A stretch of DNA of 61,596 bases from SICU01 sp038045445 (GCA_038045445.1 JBBSYC010000003.1:1-61596); one strand, 5' to 3'. Counted from the first letter of the stretch, positions 51,938 through 60,328 are shown. Numbers and translations: made by a program. The notes: generated from the sequence alone by a model not told the origin.

Positions 51938-52999
51938 ATGACTAAAAAAAACTTTGGAATGATAGTCTTATTTATATTTGCGATAACAATTTCAATATCA
52001 AGTCTGTATTTTTCAATATGGATTTATGTAAATGATTTCGGTTCAAAAATAGCCGCACATTCATCTTCAGAAGCGAGTATAGGCTTGAGTGTAGAAACCT
52101 CTGGAGCAACTTGTGGAGATGACCTTTGTAATGGGGTAGAAACATGTTCTATATGTCCGGGAGATTGTGGAACATGTCCTTCCGGAAGCAGTTCAGGTTC
52201 TGGAGGCGGAGGTGGAGGAGGTAGTGGAACATATACTACTCCAAAATTTAAGATAAGTCAAGATAACTTCAATATAAAATTAACTTCTGGAGAAAGCGAA
52301 ACTAATGAAATAATAATAGAAAATATTGGAGAAGGGCAATTAGATATAAAAGTATCGGTAACGGGAATAGAAAACATTATTGTGCTAAATTCAAATTCTA
52401 TATATCTTTTCAAAGGGGAAAGCGCCCCCCTAAGATTTACAATAAATGCTCCAGAACCAGGAGTATATGCTGGAAAAATTATATTAACTCACCAAGGAGT
52501 GAGTAAAGAAGTCCTTATCTTGCTAAATGTAGTGAGTGAGGGAGTTCTGTTTGATACTATAGTAACGGTACCAGACTTATATAGAGTCCTCCGTGAAGGG
52601 CAAAGATTACCTGTACTAATAGAACTAATTGAAATAGGTGGAGAAACTGGTGTAGATGTTACAATGAATTATATAATAAAAGATTTTGAAGGTAATACTC
52701 ATTACACTGAATCAGAAACATTTTATGTGAAAGGAGCAAAAAGTTATAGCAAAAGATTCTCTACTCAAGGCATTAAACCTGGAGACTATGTTCTCGGAGT
52801 AGAATTAATTTACATAGGGGGATTTGCAACATCTACAGCACACTTCAAGATATCAGATTCTATAATAACTCCCCAAACATGGGTCGCAGTAGGTTCTATG
52901 ATTATTGCAATAATTGTTGCCCTATCTTCAATTATATTTTTCAAAATAAGGTCTAAAAAGCAGAATGCTCCTAAATTAAGATCAACAAATCACAAATGA
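51938..52999 (+). CDS. anchored Cys-motif/CARDB surface protein
   Basis: 353 residues: N-terminal membrane helix, ASIGLSVETSG, then a Cys motif (CGDDLC...CPGDCGTC, about 60-82), a Gly/Ser linker (SGSGGGGGGGSG), two beta domains with STQGIKPGDYVLGVELIY, and a C-terminal membrane helix (VAVGSMIIAIIVALSSIIFF). The Cys motif and Gly linker are also found in the lyase-like protein at 32579. TATA-like CTATTTAAGATAC lies upstream. Confidence 0.75.
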   Translation: MTKKNFGMIVLFIFAITISISSLYFSIWIYVNDFGSKIAAHSSSEASIGLSVETSGATCGDDLCNGVETCSICPGDCGTCPSGSSSGSGGGGGGGSGTYTTPKFKISQDNFNIKLTSGESETNEIIIENIGEGQLDIKVSVTGIENIIVLNSNSIYLFKGESAPLRFTINAPEPGVYAGKIILTHQGVSKEVLILLNVVSEGVLFDTIVTVPDLYRVLREGQRLPVLIELIEIGGETGVDVTMNYIIKDFEGNTHYTESETFYVKGAKSYSKRFSTQGIKPGDYVLGVELIYIGGFATSTAHFKISDSIITPQTWVAVGSMIIAIIVALSSIIFFKIRSKKQNAPKLRSTNHK

Positions 53000-54027
53000 A
53001 AAAATTAGTTTTATTCCTAATAGTAGTCAACTTAGCAATAGTAAGCGCTGAAATAGAACAAACTCCATATACTCCGGAGATAATCACTGCAATTGATCCA
53101 ACAGTAATACCTGTAAGTTTCTTTAACGAAGGAAAAGAAGCCCAATATAAAGCAGTTATAAAAGAAGAATCATCTCTAGTAAAACTCGAATATTCTTCAA
53201 TAAATGTAAAAGAGAATGAATTTGGTTCATTCAACTTACTTATAGGAGAAAATAATCCTGAAGAAGGTATCTATTTCAATAGCATGTCAATATACAAGGA
53301 TGAAGAATTATTTCAAAAAATCCCTATTATAATAGCAATAGAGTCAAAAAAACCATATTATGACCTTTCAATAAAATTAGACCAATCATCAGATGTTTCA
53401 TTTATAGGAACTAGTTCTGAAGTAATAATATCTCCGACAATTACAGTATACAAGTTAAACTACAATATAAGAACCCCATCAAGCACGGCATTAAGATTTT
53501 TTGTTTATAGTTTAGAAGGAAAACTTCTTTATTCATCTGAAGAAGTAATCTCTGTATCAAGACAAAGTTCGTTTGAGATATTAGCAAATATTGGGGCAGA
53601 CTATCCAGAAGAAGTGATTGTATATGTTGAAGCCCTAAGTAACCCAAGCGGAAGCGAACAAACATTGGGTTTAGATTTATATCAGCTAAGCTTAGAAGAT
53701 AAACTTCTATTGAGTCCTCCTCTTGAAATAAATGATTATTCCTCAAAAATATATTTTGGAATATTCTTATTTCTTTTATGCTCAATCATTCTAATAAGCT
53801 ATCTATGGCATAATAAATCGGTAGAACAAGCAAAGGGTTGGAAATCAAGACTAAACGAAATAAAGAACACTAATTTTGGTGAAGCAGCTAAAAGTCTGAG
53901 AAAACTAAAAGACCAAAAAGATACACTTGAAAGAGCCTATTCAAATCACTACATTTCAAAGAACTCATTCGATACTGCTATGAAAGAAATATCAAAATTA
54001 GCAAACCAATTAAAGAAACGTTTATAA
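52996..54027 (+). CDS. anchored envelope protein with cytoplasmic coiled coil
   Basis: 343 residues: signal peptide (about 1-17), two beta domains, a membrane helix near residue 253-275 (IYFGIFLFLLCSIILISYLW) and a cytoplasmic helical tail of about 65 residues (AAKSLRKLKDQKDTLERAYS, KEISKLANQLKKRL). The cytoplasmic tail sets it apart from its paralogues: it could link the surface assembly to the cell interior. Overlaps the preceding stop by 4 bp. Confidence 0.75.
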   Translation: MKKLVLFLIVVNLAIVSAEIEQTPYTPEIITAIDPTVIPVSFFNEGKEAQYKAVIKEESSLVKLEYSSINVKENEFGSFNLLIGENNPEEGIYFNSMSIYKDEELFQKIPIIIAIESKKPYYDLSIKLDQSSDVSFIGTSSEVIISPTITVYKLNYNIRTPSSTALRFFVYSLEGKLLYSSEEVISVSRQSSFEILANIGADYPEEVIVYVEALSNPSGSEQTLGLDLYQLSLEDKLLLSPPLEINDYSSKIYFGIFLFLLCSIILISYLWHNKSVEQAKGWKSRLNEIKNTNFGEAAKSLRKLKDQKDTLERAYSNHYISKNSFDTAMKEISKLANQLKKRL

Positions 54028-54058
54028 ATAGAATTGCTCTAAAACCCCTAGATAAAAA

Positions 54059-54349
54059 ATGGTGACAAAAGGAAAATCCGCACTCTCTGGTGCAATAAAA
54101 GATATTGAAAACGAGATAAAATCTTTAAACAAGGAAAAAGATTCTCTAAAAAAATCAATAGAAAATATTTCAGGAAACATTTCTGAAAGTCGTCAGAAAG
54201 AATTGTCACTGCAAAAATCTCTAGCAAACCTCGCAGAAAAAGAAGCAAAACTTACAGAACGTAAAAAATCTCTTGAAAGCAAATCAGACAATCTAGCAGA
54301 TAAACTAGGCAAAATGTCTAAGATAAAATCTGAAATGAAAGATATTTAG
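54059..54349 (+). CDS. coiled-coil protein
   Basis: 96 residues, nearly all one charged heptad-type coiled coil (NEIKSLNKEKDSLKKSIENI, QKELSLQKSLANLAEKEAKL). No enzyme motif. GTTTATAAATAG lies about 30 nt before the ATG. It follows the surface locus and could bind the coiled tail of the preceding protein, but this is only inferred from adjacency. Confidence 0.75.
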   Translation: MVTKGKSALSGAIKDIENEIKSLNKEKDSLKKSIENISGNISESRQKELSLQKSLANLAEKEAKLTERKKSLESKSDNLADKLGKMSKIKSEMKDI

Positions 54350-54356
54350 ACATTTC

Positions 54357-54725
54357 ATGAAAACATCCATATTATATAAAGGAAAAAGATTATTAATAGA
54401 AGTAAAAAAAACTAATTTTTTAACAAAGGGCTTAGGCTTAACATTTAGAACAAAAAATACTCAGAATCTTATATTCGATTTCTCAAAACCAGTAACATGG
54501 CAAGGCAACTTGACTTCTATTTTTGTATTCTTTCCATTTTTAGCATTGTGGCTCGATAATAGAAATCGTGTAATTGCTGTAAAAATAGTAAACCCTTTCA
54601 CTATATCTATATCTCTAAAAAAACCATTTTACAAGATAATAGAAGTCCCATTTAATTCAAAAAACGAGGCAATTTTAAGGAATTTTATTAAAAAAGGTCA
54701 TTTTAACAGGTATTTTCGACGATAA
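54357..54725 (+). CDS. DUF192-family protein
   Basis: 122 residues. KGLGLTFRTKNTQNLIFDF and SIFVFFPFLALWLDNRNRV fit DUF192, a small beta-barrel family; the C-terminal part IIEVPFNSKNEAI also fits. There is no signal peptide, unlike many bacterial members. Function unknown. The stop codon overlaps the first copy of the CGACGATAAAAT motif. Confidence 0.75.
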   Translation: MKTSILYKGKRLLIEVKKTNFLTKGLGLTFRTKNTQNLIFDFSKPVTWQGNLTSIFVFFPFLALWLDNRNRVIAVKIVNPFTISISLKKPFYKIIEVPFNSKNEAILRNFIKKGHFNRYFRR

Positions 54726-54795
54726 AATAGGTATTTTGGCATTTACCGTCGAAACATTTATATATTGGAGGCATTTTTATATTATGGAGGTGTTT
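54717..54795 (+). promoter_or_regulatory. promoter region of the tiny basic-protein gene
   Basis: Contains CGACGATAAAAT (54717-54728; also at 4840-4851), an inverted partner ACCGTCGAAA (54744-54753), TATA-like TTTATATATT, and two near-copies of TTATAT-TGGAGG-TTT, the second being the Shine-Dalgarno sequence of the gene. The doubled ribosome-site block is unusual. Confidence 0.45.
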
Positions 54796-54921
54796 ATGGG
54801 AAAAATTATTGCAAAGAATATCGTTAAGCGCCAACATGGTTACTTGTACTATGTAGATGCTCACGGCAACGTTTGTGAGGCTAAAATGTCTCGCGGCGGA
54901 AGAAAGAAGAAGCGCAAGTAG
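54796..54921 (+). CDS. tiny basic protein, 41 residues
   Basis: ATG 54796 is preferred because GGAGGTG is 5 bp upstream. The product GKIIAKNIVKRQHGYLYYVD, then AHGNVCEAKMSRGGRKKKRK, has a small beta-hairpin (YLYYVDAHGNVCEA) and a Lys/Arg tail. It looks like a nucleic-acid-binding or ribosome-associated protein, though no family can be named. Higher GC codon use and strong signals suggest high expression. Confidence 0.75.
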   Translation: MGKIIAKNIVKRQHGYLYYVDAHGNVCEAKMSRGGRKKKRK

Positions 54922-54998
54922 TTGCGTTTAAAAAAGAATTTATAATTTTTAATATTTTATTTACATAGTTTTTTAATGTCTTTTTTATTAAGAAAAAG

Positions 54999-55970
54999 AT
55001 GATAGTCGGAATAGAAACAACAGCTCACACATTCGGAGTGGGCATAGTAGACAAGGGAAAGATTCTCGCAAACGTAAAAGACATGTATAAGCCTCAAGAA
55101 GGAGGTATAATCCCAAACAAAGGCGCAGAACACCATAAATTAGTTGCAGACAAAATATGGCATGAAGCTCTTTCAAAAGCACAATGCTCTGATTCAGATA
55201 TCAAAGCAATAGCTGTCTCAAATTCTCCTGGTCTAGCCCCATGTTTGCATGCAGGCATCAATTTCGCAAAAGAAAAAGCAACAAAACTAAACATCTCATT
55301 AATTCCTGTAAATCACTGCATCGCTCATCTTGAGATAGGTCAAAGCGTTGGTGCAAAAGACCCTGTTTTGCTTTATGCTTCTGGAGCCAATACTCAAATA
55401 ATTGCATACTCTGCAAAAAAATACAGAATCTTTGGAGAAACCTTAGACTTAGGAGTAGGAAACTTCATAGACACATTCGGAAGATATGTAAATATTCCAT
55501 TTCCCGCAGGTCCTGTATTAGAAGGAAAGGCAAAAAATGGAAAATATATAGAATTACCCTATTCAATAAAGGGTATGGATGTCTCTTTTTCAGGAATGCA
55601 GACTAAATTAAAACAACTATATGACAAAGGCAATAAGATAGAAGACCTTGCATTTTCCATACAAGAAACAGCATTCGCAATGCTTGTTGAAGCAAGTGAA
55701 AGAGCTCTAGCACACACAAACAAAAGCGAGCTAGTCTTAGGCGGAGGAGTAGCATGCAACTTAAGACTTCAGGAAATGTGCAGACTAATGTGTGAATCAA
55801 GAAATGCAAAATTATTTTGTCCTGCAAAAGAATTCCTCACAGATAATGGTGCAATGATAGCATATACAGGAGAGATAATGTTCAATTCAGGAATAAAGTG
55901 CAAACCAGAAAGCATTGAAGTCTTACCGAGAGAAAGAACAGATATGATTGATGTTGTGTGGAAAAAATAA
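54999..55970 (+). CDS. kae1: tRNA N6-threonylcarbamoyladenosine synthase subunit Kae1/TsaD
   Basis: KEOPS subunit making t6A37 in ANN-decoding tRNAs; 323 residues. The ASKHA fold shows GIETTAHTFGVGIV, metal ligands His106 and His110 (NHCIAHLEIG), GVGNFIDTFGRY, FSGMQTKLKQL, and the last ligand in FLTDNGAMIAYTG. It stands alone without the Bud32 kinase fusion common in archaea; Bud32 is not in the window. Confidence 0.96.
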   Translation: MIVGIETTAHTFGVGIVDKGKILANVKDMYKPQEGGIIPNKGAEHHKLVADKIWHEALSKAQCSDSDIKAIAVSNSPGLAPCLHAGINFAKEKATKLNISLIPVNHCIAHLEIGQSVGAKDPVLLYASGANTQIIAYSAKKYRIFGETLDLGVGNFIDTFGRYVNIPFPAGPVLEGKAKNGKYIELPYSIKGMDVSFSGMQTKLKQLYDKGNKIEDLAFSIQETAFAMLVEASERALAHTNKSELVLGGGVACNLRLQEMCRLMCESRNAKLFCPAKEFLTDNGAMIAYTGEIMFNSGIKCKPESIEVLPRERTDMIDVVWKK

Positions 55971-55979
55971 AAGAAAGAA

Positions 55980-56390
55980 TTATCTAACTATCAAGTTTCC
56001 TTTCATTCCATTTGCCCTGTGCTCCCCAACACTGCAATAATACTCAAATGTTCCTGTCTTGTCAGCAGTAAACTCCGCAAATGTGACCCCATCAGTATCT
56101 TTAACTTGTTTTGTCGCAATTTCAAACTCATCGACTACCCAATCATGAAACCCCTGGGTGCTTGAAAACTCAATTCTTACTCTTTCTCCTTTATTGACTA
56201 TAATATCCGGATTACTCTTTCCATCCATCACAAACTTGAAATTCTCTCCAGTAATAACAAACTCATTAACCTCACCTTCAATATTTAAGTTAGAATCGCG
56301 AACATTTTCAGAGTCAGACTTTCCAGAGAAGGAAAAAGCAAGTACTCCTGCAATAACCACAACTATCAAACCAATCACCAGTTTATTCAT
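55980..56390 (-). CDS. membrane-anchored cupredoxin
   Basis: 136 residues. An N-terminal membrane helix or signal (KLVIGLIVVVIAGVLAFSF) precedes a cupredoxin domain. The type 1 copper ligands can be read as His in GFHDWVVD, then Cys, His and Met in YYCSVGEHRANGM. It acts outside the membrane in electron transfer or copper handling. The ATG at 56390 is preferred because a TATA box (TTTATAAA) overlaps the earlier ATG. Confidence 0.92.
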   Translation of the reverse strand: MNKLVIGLIVVVIAGVLAFSFSGKSDSENVRDSNLNIEGEVNEFVITGENFKFVMDGKSNPDIIVNKGERVRIEFSSTQGFHDWVVDEFEIATKQVKDTDGVTFAEFTADKTGTFEYYCSVGEHRANGMKGNLIVR

Positions 56391-56468
56391 TAGATTATTT
56401 CGTCTCCACATTTTATAAATGCTTCGAAGTAAGATTTAAAAGGTAGTTTTTTATTGATGTTTAAGTAA

Positions 56469-56540
56469 GCTCGTCTAGTATATCGGTTAGTACATGGCCC
56501 TGTCGCGGCCAAGAGCCGGGTTCGATTCCCGGGACGGGCG
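56469..56540 (+). tRNA. tRNA-Asp (anticodon GUC)
   Basis: Acceptor GCTCGTC with GACGGGC (one G-U), anticodon stem TGGCC/GGCCA around CTGTCGC (anticodon GTC), T stem CCGGG/CCCGG with TTCGATT, discriminator G. No intron, no encoded CCA. TATA-like GATTTAAAAGG about 30 nt upstream. It borders the island-like group downstream. The 86-bp gap after it shows no gene and no copy of the tRNA 3' end. Confidence 0.95.
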
Positions 56541-56626
56541 TAAAGAAAACATGTAACGTTCTAACAACATTGATAAGGGAGGGCTTTTATTTAAATCTAT
56601 TGTCTTATTGATATAAATTGAGATAA

Positions 56627-56851
56627 TCATTTTATATAATATCTAACTAAATATATTGTAAGTCCAAGCAAAGCAACAATAAATATAATCCAATCAAGAG
56701 GAAGAGATAAAATTGTGCAAGTTAATTTAATCACTAGCTTTGCAGTTCCTAACTCTTGATTTACAACTTTGCAAACCTCCTCTTTCAATATTAATCCTAA
56801 TGCAAGACCAATTATTGCTATGAAGATTATAAGTACCCATTTGTTTGCCAT
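56627..56851 (-). CDS. small membrane protein, two helices
   Basis: 74 residues with hydrophobic segments at about 5-22 and 52-70 and two Cys (EEVCKVV, LTCTIL). No family recognised. It is next to the nuclease-like gene on the same strand. Confidence 0.65.
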   Translation of the reverse strand: MANKWVLIIFIAIIGLALGLILKEEVCKVVNQELGTAKLVIKLTCTILSLPLDWIIFIVALLGLTIYLVRYYIK

Positions 56852-56899
56852 TATGCAAATTAAGATTTCAAGTTAATAAAGATAGGGGTAATTTGTTTC

Positions 56900-57793
56900 T
56901 TAACTATTTGATTCTTCCTCTTCTATCACAAATATTCCAGCTCTTCTTAGATAACTATCAAATCCAAATGGCATCATTCTGCTATAAATAAGATCATTAA
57001 TTATCTTCCCTAATTTATATTGATAAGAAGTAATGGAGTTATTGATAGAATGGGGATAAGGAATAGTGCAACGTCCACCATCAACACTTACAGCCCAAAG
57101 CTTATCTATCTCAGAGTTACCGTAGAAAACTAAGTAATGGTCTGTAGTTCCATGTTGATCTGGGAAATTTTTTAACCATTCTCCTTGAAATTCATGTGAC
57201 TGCTCAAATGGTTCTGCTTTTATGAATAGTTGAGCATCTTTTTTATAAGTATAAATCTTCAAGTCCCCACTTACATTCCAGTCATTTGGTTCAGATTCCA
57301 TTATTCTCTTTTTTATGTTTTCTAATGAAGAATGCCTGATTACAAACTGAGGAAAGTGTTTAACCATCAAATCATCACTCTCTGCTAATTTTAGACAAAT
57401 ATCTTCCCAAAATAAGATTCGTATTCCAAATTTGCCAGAAGCCGTTCTTTTTTCATCAATGAGTCTTACTTCTTCTTGTATCTTAGAATCATGGCTTGAA
57501 GAGGTAGCAATTATGAAATCTTTCAGAGCAGGTTTGAATTTTTCTGCTAGATTTATCATTTCTTCGATGTCTTTTATTGAAATTTGTGAATCTTTGCATT
57601 GAACACCAGCATAACCTCCCTTTAAAAAAATAGGTTTACCGTATATGTCTATCCCCTCCTGTTTTTGACCTAGTCTTCCGTTTCTAGTTGCTAAATTATC
57701 TCCCCAAACTAGCTTTATTGCATCTGCAACTATATTTTCAAATTCTTCCCAAGACTTTGGTTTTGGTAAGTCTGTTGTAGCAAATGAGGGCAT
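56900..57793 (-). CDS. Mrr/PD-(D/E)xK-type nuclease domain protein
   Basis: 297 residues from ATG 57793 (GAGGT just upstream; TATA ATTTATATTG about 24 nt before). The N-terminal domain (about 10-150) has WEEFENIVADAIKLVWGD, RNGRLGQKQEGIDIYG and GVQCKDSQISIKDIEEM: the acidic residue in GIDI and the Q-x-K in VQCK are the nuclease core. This domain often heads anti-phage STAND NTPases. Here it is joined instead to a C-terminal domain of about 130 residues (SHEFQGEWLKNFPD, DHYLVFYGNSEID) that I cannot name. Probably DNA cleavage in defence or repair. Confidence 0.75.
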   Translation of the reverse strand: MPSFATTDLPKPKSWEEFENIVADAIKLVWGDNLATRNGRLGQKQEGIDIYGKPIFLKGGYAGVQCKDSQISIKDIEEMINLAEKFKPALKDFIIATSSSHDSKIQEEVRLIDEKRTASGKFGIRILFWEDICLKLAESDDLMVKHFPQFVIRHSSLENIKKRIMESEPNDWNVSGDLKIYTYKKDAQLFIKAEPFEQSHEFQGEWLKNFPDQHGTTDHYLVFYGNSEIDKLWAVSVDGGRCTIPYPHSINNSITSYQYKLGKIINDLIYSRMMPFGFDSYLRRAGIFVIEEEESNS

Positions 57794-57871
57794 ACCTCGC
57801 AGATTGTTTTTCAATATAAATAACTTCTGGAACTGTAGAAAAGTCTATTAAATAAGACTCTTTCTAAAGAT

Positions 57872-58015
57872 ATGGCAAAAGATGATTTTTGGGACGAATT
57901 GGCTAAAATAGGATTGGTCTTGGGTTCAGTATGGCTGGGTGCAAGATTTTTAGAAACTTTTACAGATAAAGACAAGAACAAAGATAAGGGTGCTGGAGGG
58001 AATGTTAATGTCTAA
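57872..58015 (+). CDS. small membrane-associated protein, 47 residues
   Basis: ATG 57872 to TAA 58015. AKDDFWDELAKIGLVLGSVW has a hydrophobic stretch, followed by a charged tail (DKDKNKDKGAGGN). A TATA-like TATTAAATAAG is about 25 nt before the ATG. Overlaps the next gene by 8 bp. Unknown function. Confidence 0.55.
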   Translation: MAKDDFWDELAKIGLVLGSVWLGARFLETFTDKDKNKDKGAGGNVNV

Positions 58016-58217
58016 TAAACAGATAATTGGAGGTCTCTTAGGCTTTATTGTTTTTACAATACCTCTCGTTTTTCTTGGAATTTCAATATTTTCATCAGGA
58101 ATAGCAAGAATTGTAGGAATGATATTATCTTTTCTATGTCTTGTAATCTTAATGACAAAGGACTTTAAGGAGCTTGGTGCTGAATTATCAAAATTAAAAT
58201 TTTGGGTAAAAAGATAG
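58008..58217 (+). CDS. small membrane protein, 69 residues
   Basis: ATG 58008 is preferred over an earlier GTG because GGAGGG is 8 bp upstream. Two membrane helices (IIGGLLGFIVFTIPLVFLGI; IVGMILSFLCLVILMT) with a basic C-terminus. No known family. Forms an operon with the preceding small gene. Confidence 0.6.
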   Translation: MSNKQIIGGLLGFIVFTIPLVFLGISIFSSGIARIVGMILSFLCLVILMTKDFKELGAELSKLKFWVKR

Positions 58218-58224
58218 ATAAAAA

Positions 58225-58647
58225 TTATATATCTTTAAAGATGCCCATCAAAATAAGAGGTTTGACTTCTTCACCATCTCTTAACTTTAATCTTCCTCTC
58301 TGGATTATTTTCCCATCTTCTAACTTTGAAACAATCATAAAACCAGATAGAAATTTCTGAAATATTAAGACATTCTGGATACCAATGTGTTTTTGTTCAT
58401 CAAAAGAAGGAATAATACTTTTTTCTGTAGCTTCGTGACAAGGTCTACAGACCAGTTCTGCATAGCGATAACCTTCGGTTTCATAGCTAAGATGGTGAAT
58501 TTCAAGATTGAGCAAAGGCAAGACTTTTTTACAACGATTACAAAATGGTTCTGAACTAAAATTTGTTGAATAATGCTCAAGAATCATACTATGATGTTTA
58601 TTCAGCTTTCTTCTGTCTGATTTGCGAATTGTTTCTTTTGTAGTCAT
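58225..58647 (-). CDS. HNH-type nuclease-like protein
   Basis: 140 residues. PFCNRCKKVL, LEIHHLSYETEG and LVCRPCHEATEK give the two CxxC zinc pairs and the EIHH catalytic strand of an HNH/ββα-metal nuclease. The final His of the HNH triad is probably in CRPCHE. The C-terminal half is beta-rich (GRLKLRDGEEVKPLILM). Likely cleaves DNA in defence or mobile-element biology. TATA-like upstream near 58665. Confidence 0.75.
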   Translation of the reverse strand: MTTKETIRKSDRRKLNKHHSMILEHYSTNFSSEPFCNRCKKVLPLLNLEIHHLSYETEGYRYAELVCRPCHEATEKSIIPSFDEQKHIGIQNVLIFQKFLSGFMIVSKLEDGKIIQRGRLKLRDGEEVKPLILMGIFKDI

Positions 58648-58697
58648 TAATTATCTCAAATATAATATCTTATAAACTGTTCTGTTATGTTTTTAAC

Positions 58698-59588
58698 ATG
58701 GCTAAGAAGAAAGGAAAGAGATTTAAACAAAAATTAGAGGAAACCATGTTTTCCTATTTTGATAGATTAAACGAAGATGTTAAAGTCAGAGATAAAAAAT
58801 CCAAGCAAGAGGAAATAGCTAGAAAAAATCAGCAAGTTCTTTATAAATGGGCTTTCTTTATTGCATTGACATTGTCAATTACAGTTTCTTTTTTGCTTTA
58901 CCTATACTTACATCTACCAGGAGGATTATGGTTTTTCATACTTTTTGGGATAACTTTTATGTTTGGGATAATCTTAGCAGATGTCTTTGTTACAAAAAAT
59001 GAAGCGAGAAATAAAGACAATATAAAGATATTATTTGAGATTATTACTTTACTAGTGTTAGTTGGACAATTTGTTGTAATGGTAAATCAGTCAACCATAC
59101 TATCACAACAAACTTCAATTTTAGATAGAAGTTCTTCTCCGAATCAAGCATCTATAGAGATAATTGAAGATAAGTCTGATCTAAAAATCTCAGCACTTGA
59201 AATGGTTAGAAGCAATGAATTAAATAAAAAAGTCGAAGAAAGATGGGCTAGAATTAAATTAACTTTTCTCAATTTTGGGCAGATGGAGACTTCAGAATTA
59301 TATTGTTTTGAAAAACATAAAAGCGACTCAATCTCTGTTTATATTAACCCACCTGAATCTGGAGATTTTAGTAATATTGCTCCTTTGTCTCATATCGGTG
59401 CAGAATTACATGTGAAATATAGTGAATGTTATGAAGGGAATGAAAAAATGTGTGATAAACCTGAATTAGTTCCAACTGGAAATTATACTGTTTCTCTAGA
59501 ATGTGAGTGCTATGGGTGTAAAGATCAAAGGATTTTTGAGAAGAATATTTCAATTTGTATTTGGCAAAACAATGAGAGAGAGTGTTAA
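58698..59588 (+). CDS. membrane protein with Cys-containing C-terminal domain
   Basis: 296 residues: charged cytoplasmic N-terminus (KKKGKRFKQKLEETM), three membrane helices (about 48-70, 76-98, 109-130), then a soluble domain with six to seven Cys (SECYEGNEKMC, LECECYGC, ISICIW). No family recognised. The TA-rich codon style is like the other island genes. Its stop is 2 bp before the next start. Confidence 0.7.
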   Translation: MAKKKGKRFKQKLEETMFSYFDRLNEDVKVRDKKSKQEEIARKNQQVLYKWAFFIALTLSITVSFLLYLYLHLPGGLWFFILFGITFMFGIILADVFVTKNEARNKDNIKILFEIITLLVLVGQFVVMVNQSTILSQQTSILDRSSSPNQASIEIIEDKSDLKISALEMVRSNELNKKVEERWARIKLTFLNFGQMETSELYCFEKHKSDSISVYINPPESGDFSNIAPLSHIGAELHVKYSECYEGNEKMCDKPELVPTGNYTVSLECECYGCKDQRIFEKNISICIWQNNEREC

Positions 59589-59590
59589 AA

Positions 59591-60328
59591 ATGATAAAAT
59601 GTTCAAAATGTAAATCTGAGTTAGAAATTCTTGAAGAGGATTTTGAATCTATGAGTGAGGGTCAGCAGGCAGATTATAATGCTGGTCTTTGGAGAACTTG
59701 TTATTGTCCTACTTGTAAAACATCTAGTCTTGTGGAAGGTCATTTCTCGGAGCCTTCATTTCTAGATGAAGAGGATTATATTGATGACACAATTGATGAA
59801 AGCACTTTTGAAGATTTAATTGATAGAGCTATAGATAAGAGGTGCTTTATTGAAGTCATTTCTCTTGTTCATAATGCAATAGAATTTTATTTGAAAAAAA
59901 GACTAATTAAAAAAATATTCCCGATGAGCAAAGAAGAATACAATGATCCGAGTATTAAAGAAAAAGTAAATATTTTAGAAAATAAATGGGGTTCTATAAA
60001 ATATATGAACGATTATAAAGAAATGTGTTTTTTGTTTGATTTAATAAAAAAGGACATTTATGATAAAATCACAAAATTCAATAGTTTAAGAAATACAGCA
60101 ATACATAAACTTTTGAAGACTGATAAAAAAGAATGGGCTGTATCTAAATACAAGTATGGAGAAATTGTCCAAACAGCAATATTAGGCAGAGAAATTCAAT
60201 TAAGATTAAGTCCAATTGACCACTCAGAAAAAGATGTAAATAAGATTCTTGAAAGATTTAAATTAGAACCAGAAGACTCAGATGACCCATTTTTAAGTGA
60301 TTATGGTGTTGGTTATAACATTTTTTGA
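59591..60328 (+). CDS. zinc-ribbon protein with HEPN-type motif
   Basis: 245 residues from ATG 59591. Zinc ribbon: CSKCKSE and CYCPTC within the first 50 residues. An acidic linker follows, and then a helical domain whose LRNTAIHKL carries the RxxxxH motif (R-N-T-A-I-H) typical of HEPN ribonucleases and DUF4145-like proteins. No partner nucleotidyltransferase is seen. A stress or defence RNase function is inferred. Confidence 0.65.
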   Translation: MIKCSKCKSELEILEEDFESMSEGQQADYNAGLWRTCYCPTCKTSSLVEGHFSEPSFLDEEDYIDDTIDESTFEDLIDRAIDKRCFIEVISLVHNAIEFYLKKRLIKKIFPMSKEEYNDPSIKEKVNILENKWGSIKYMNDYKEMCFLFDLIKKDIYDKITKFNSLRNTAIHKLLKTDKKEWAVSKYKYGEIVQTAILGREIQLRLSPIDHSEKDVNKILERFKLEPEDSDDPFLSDYGVGYNIF

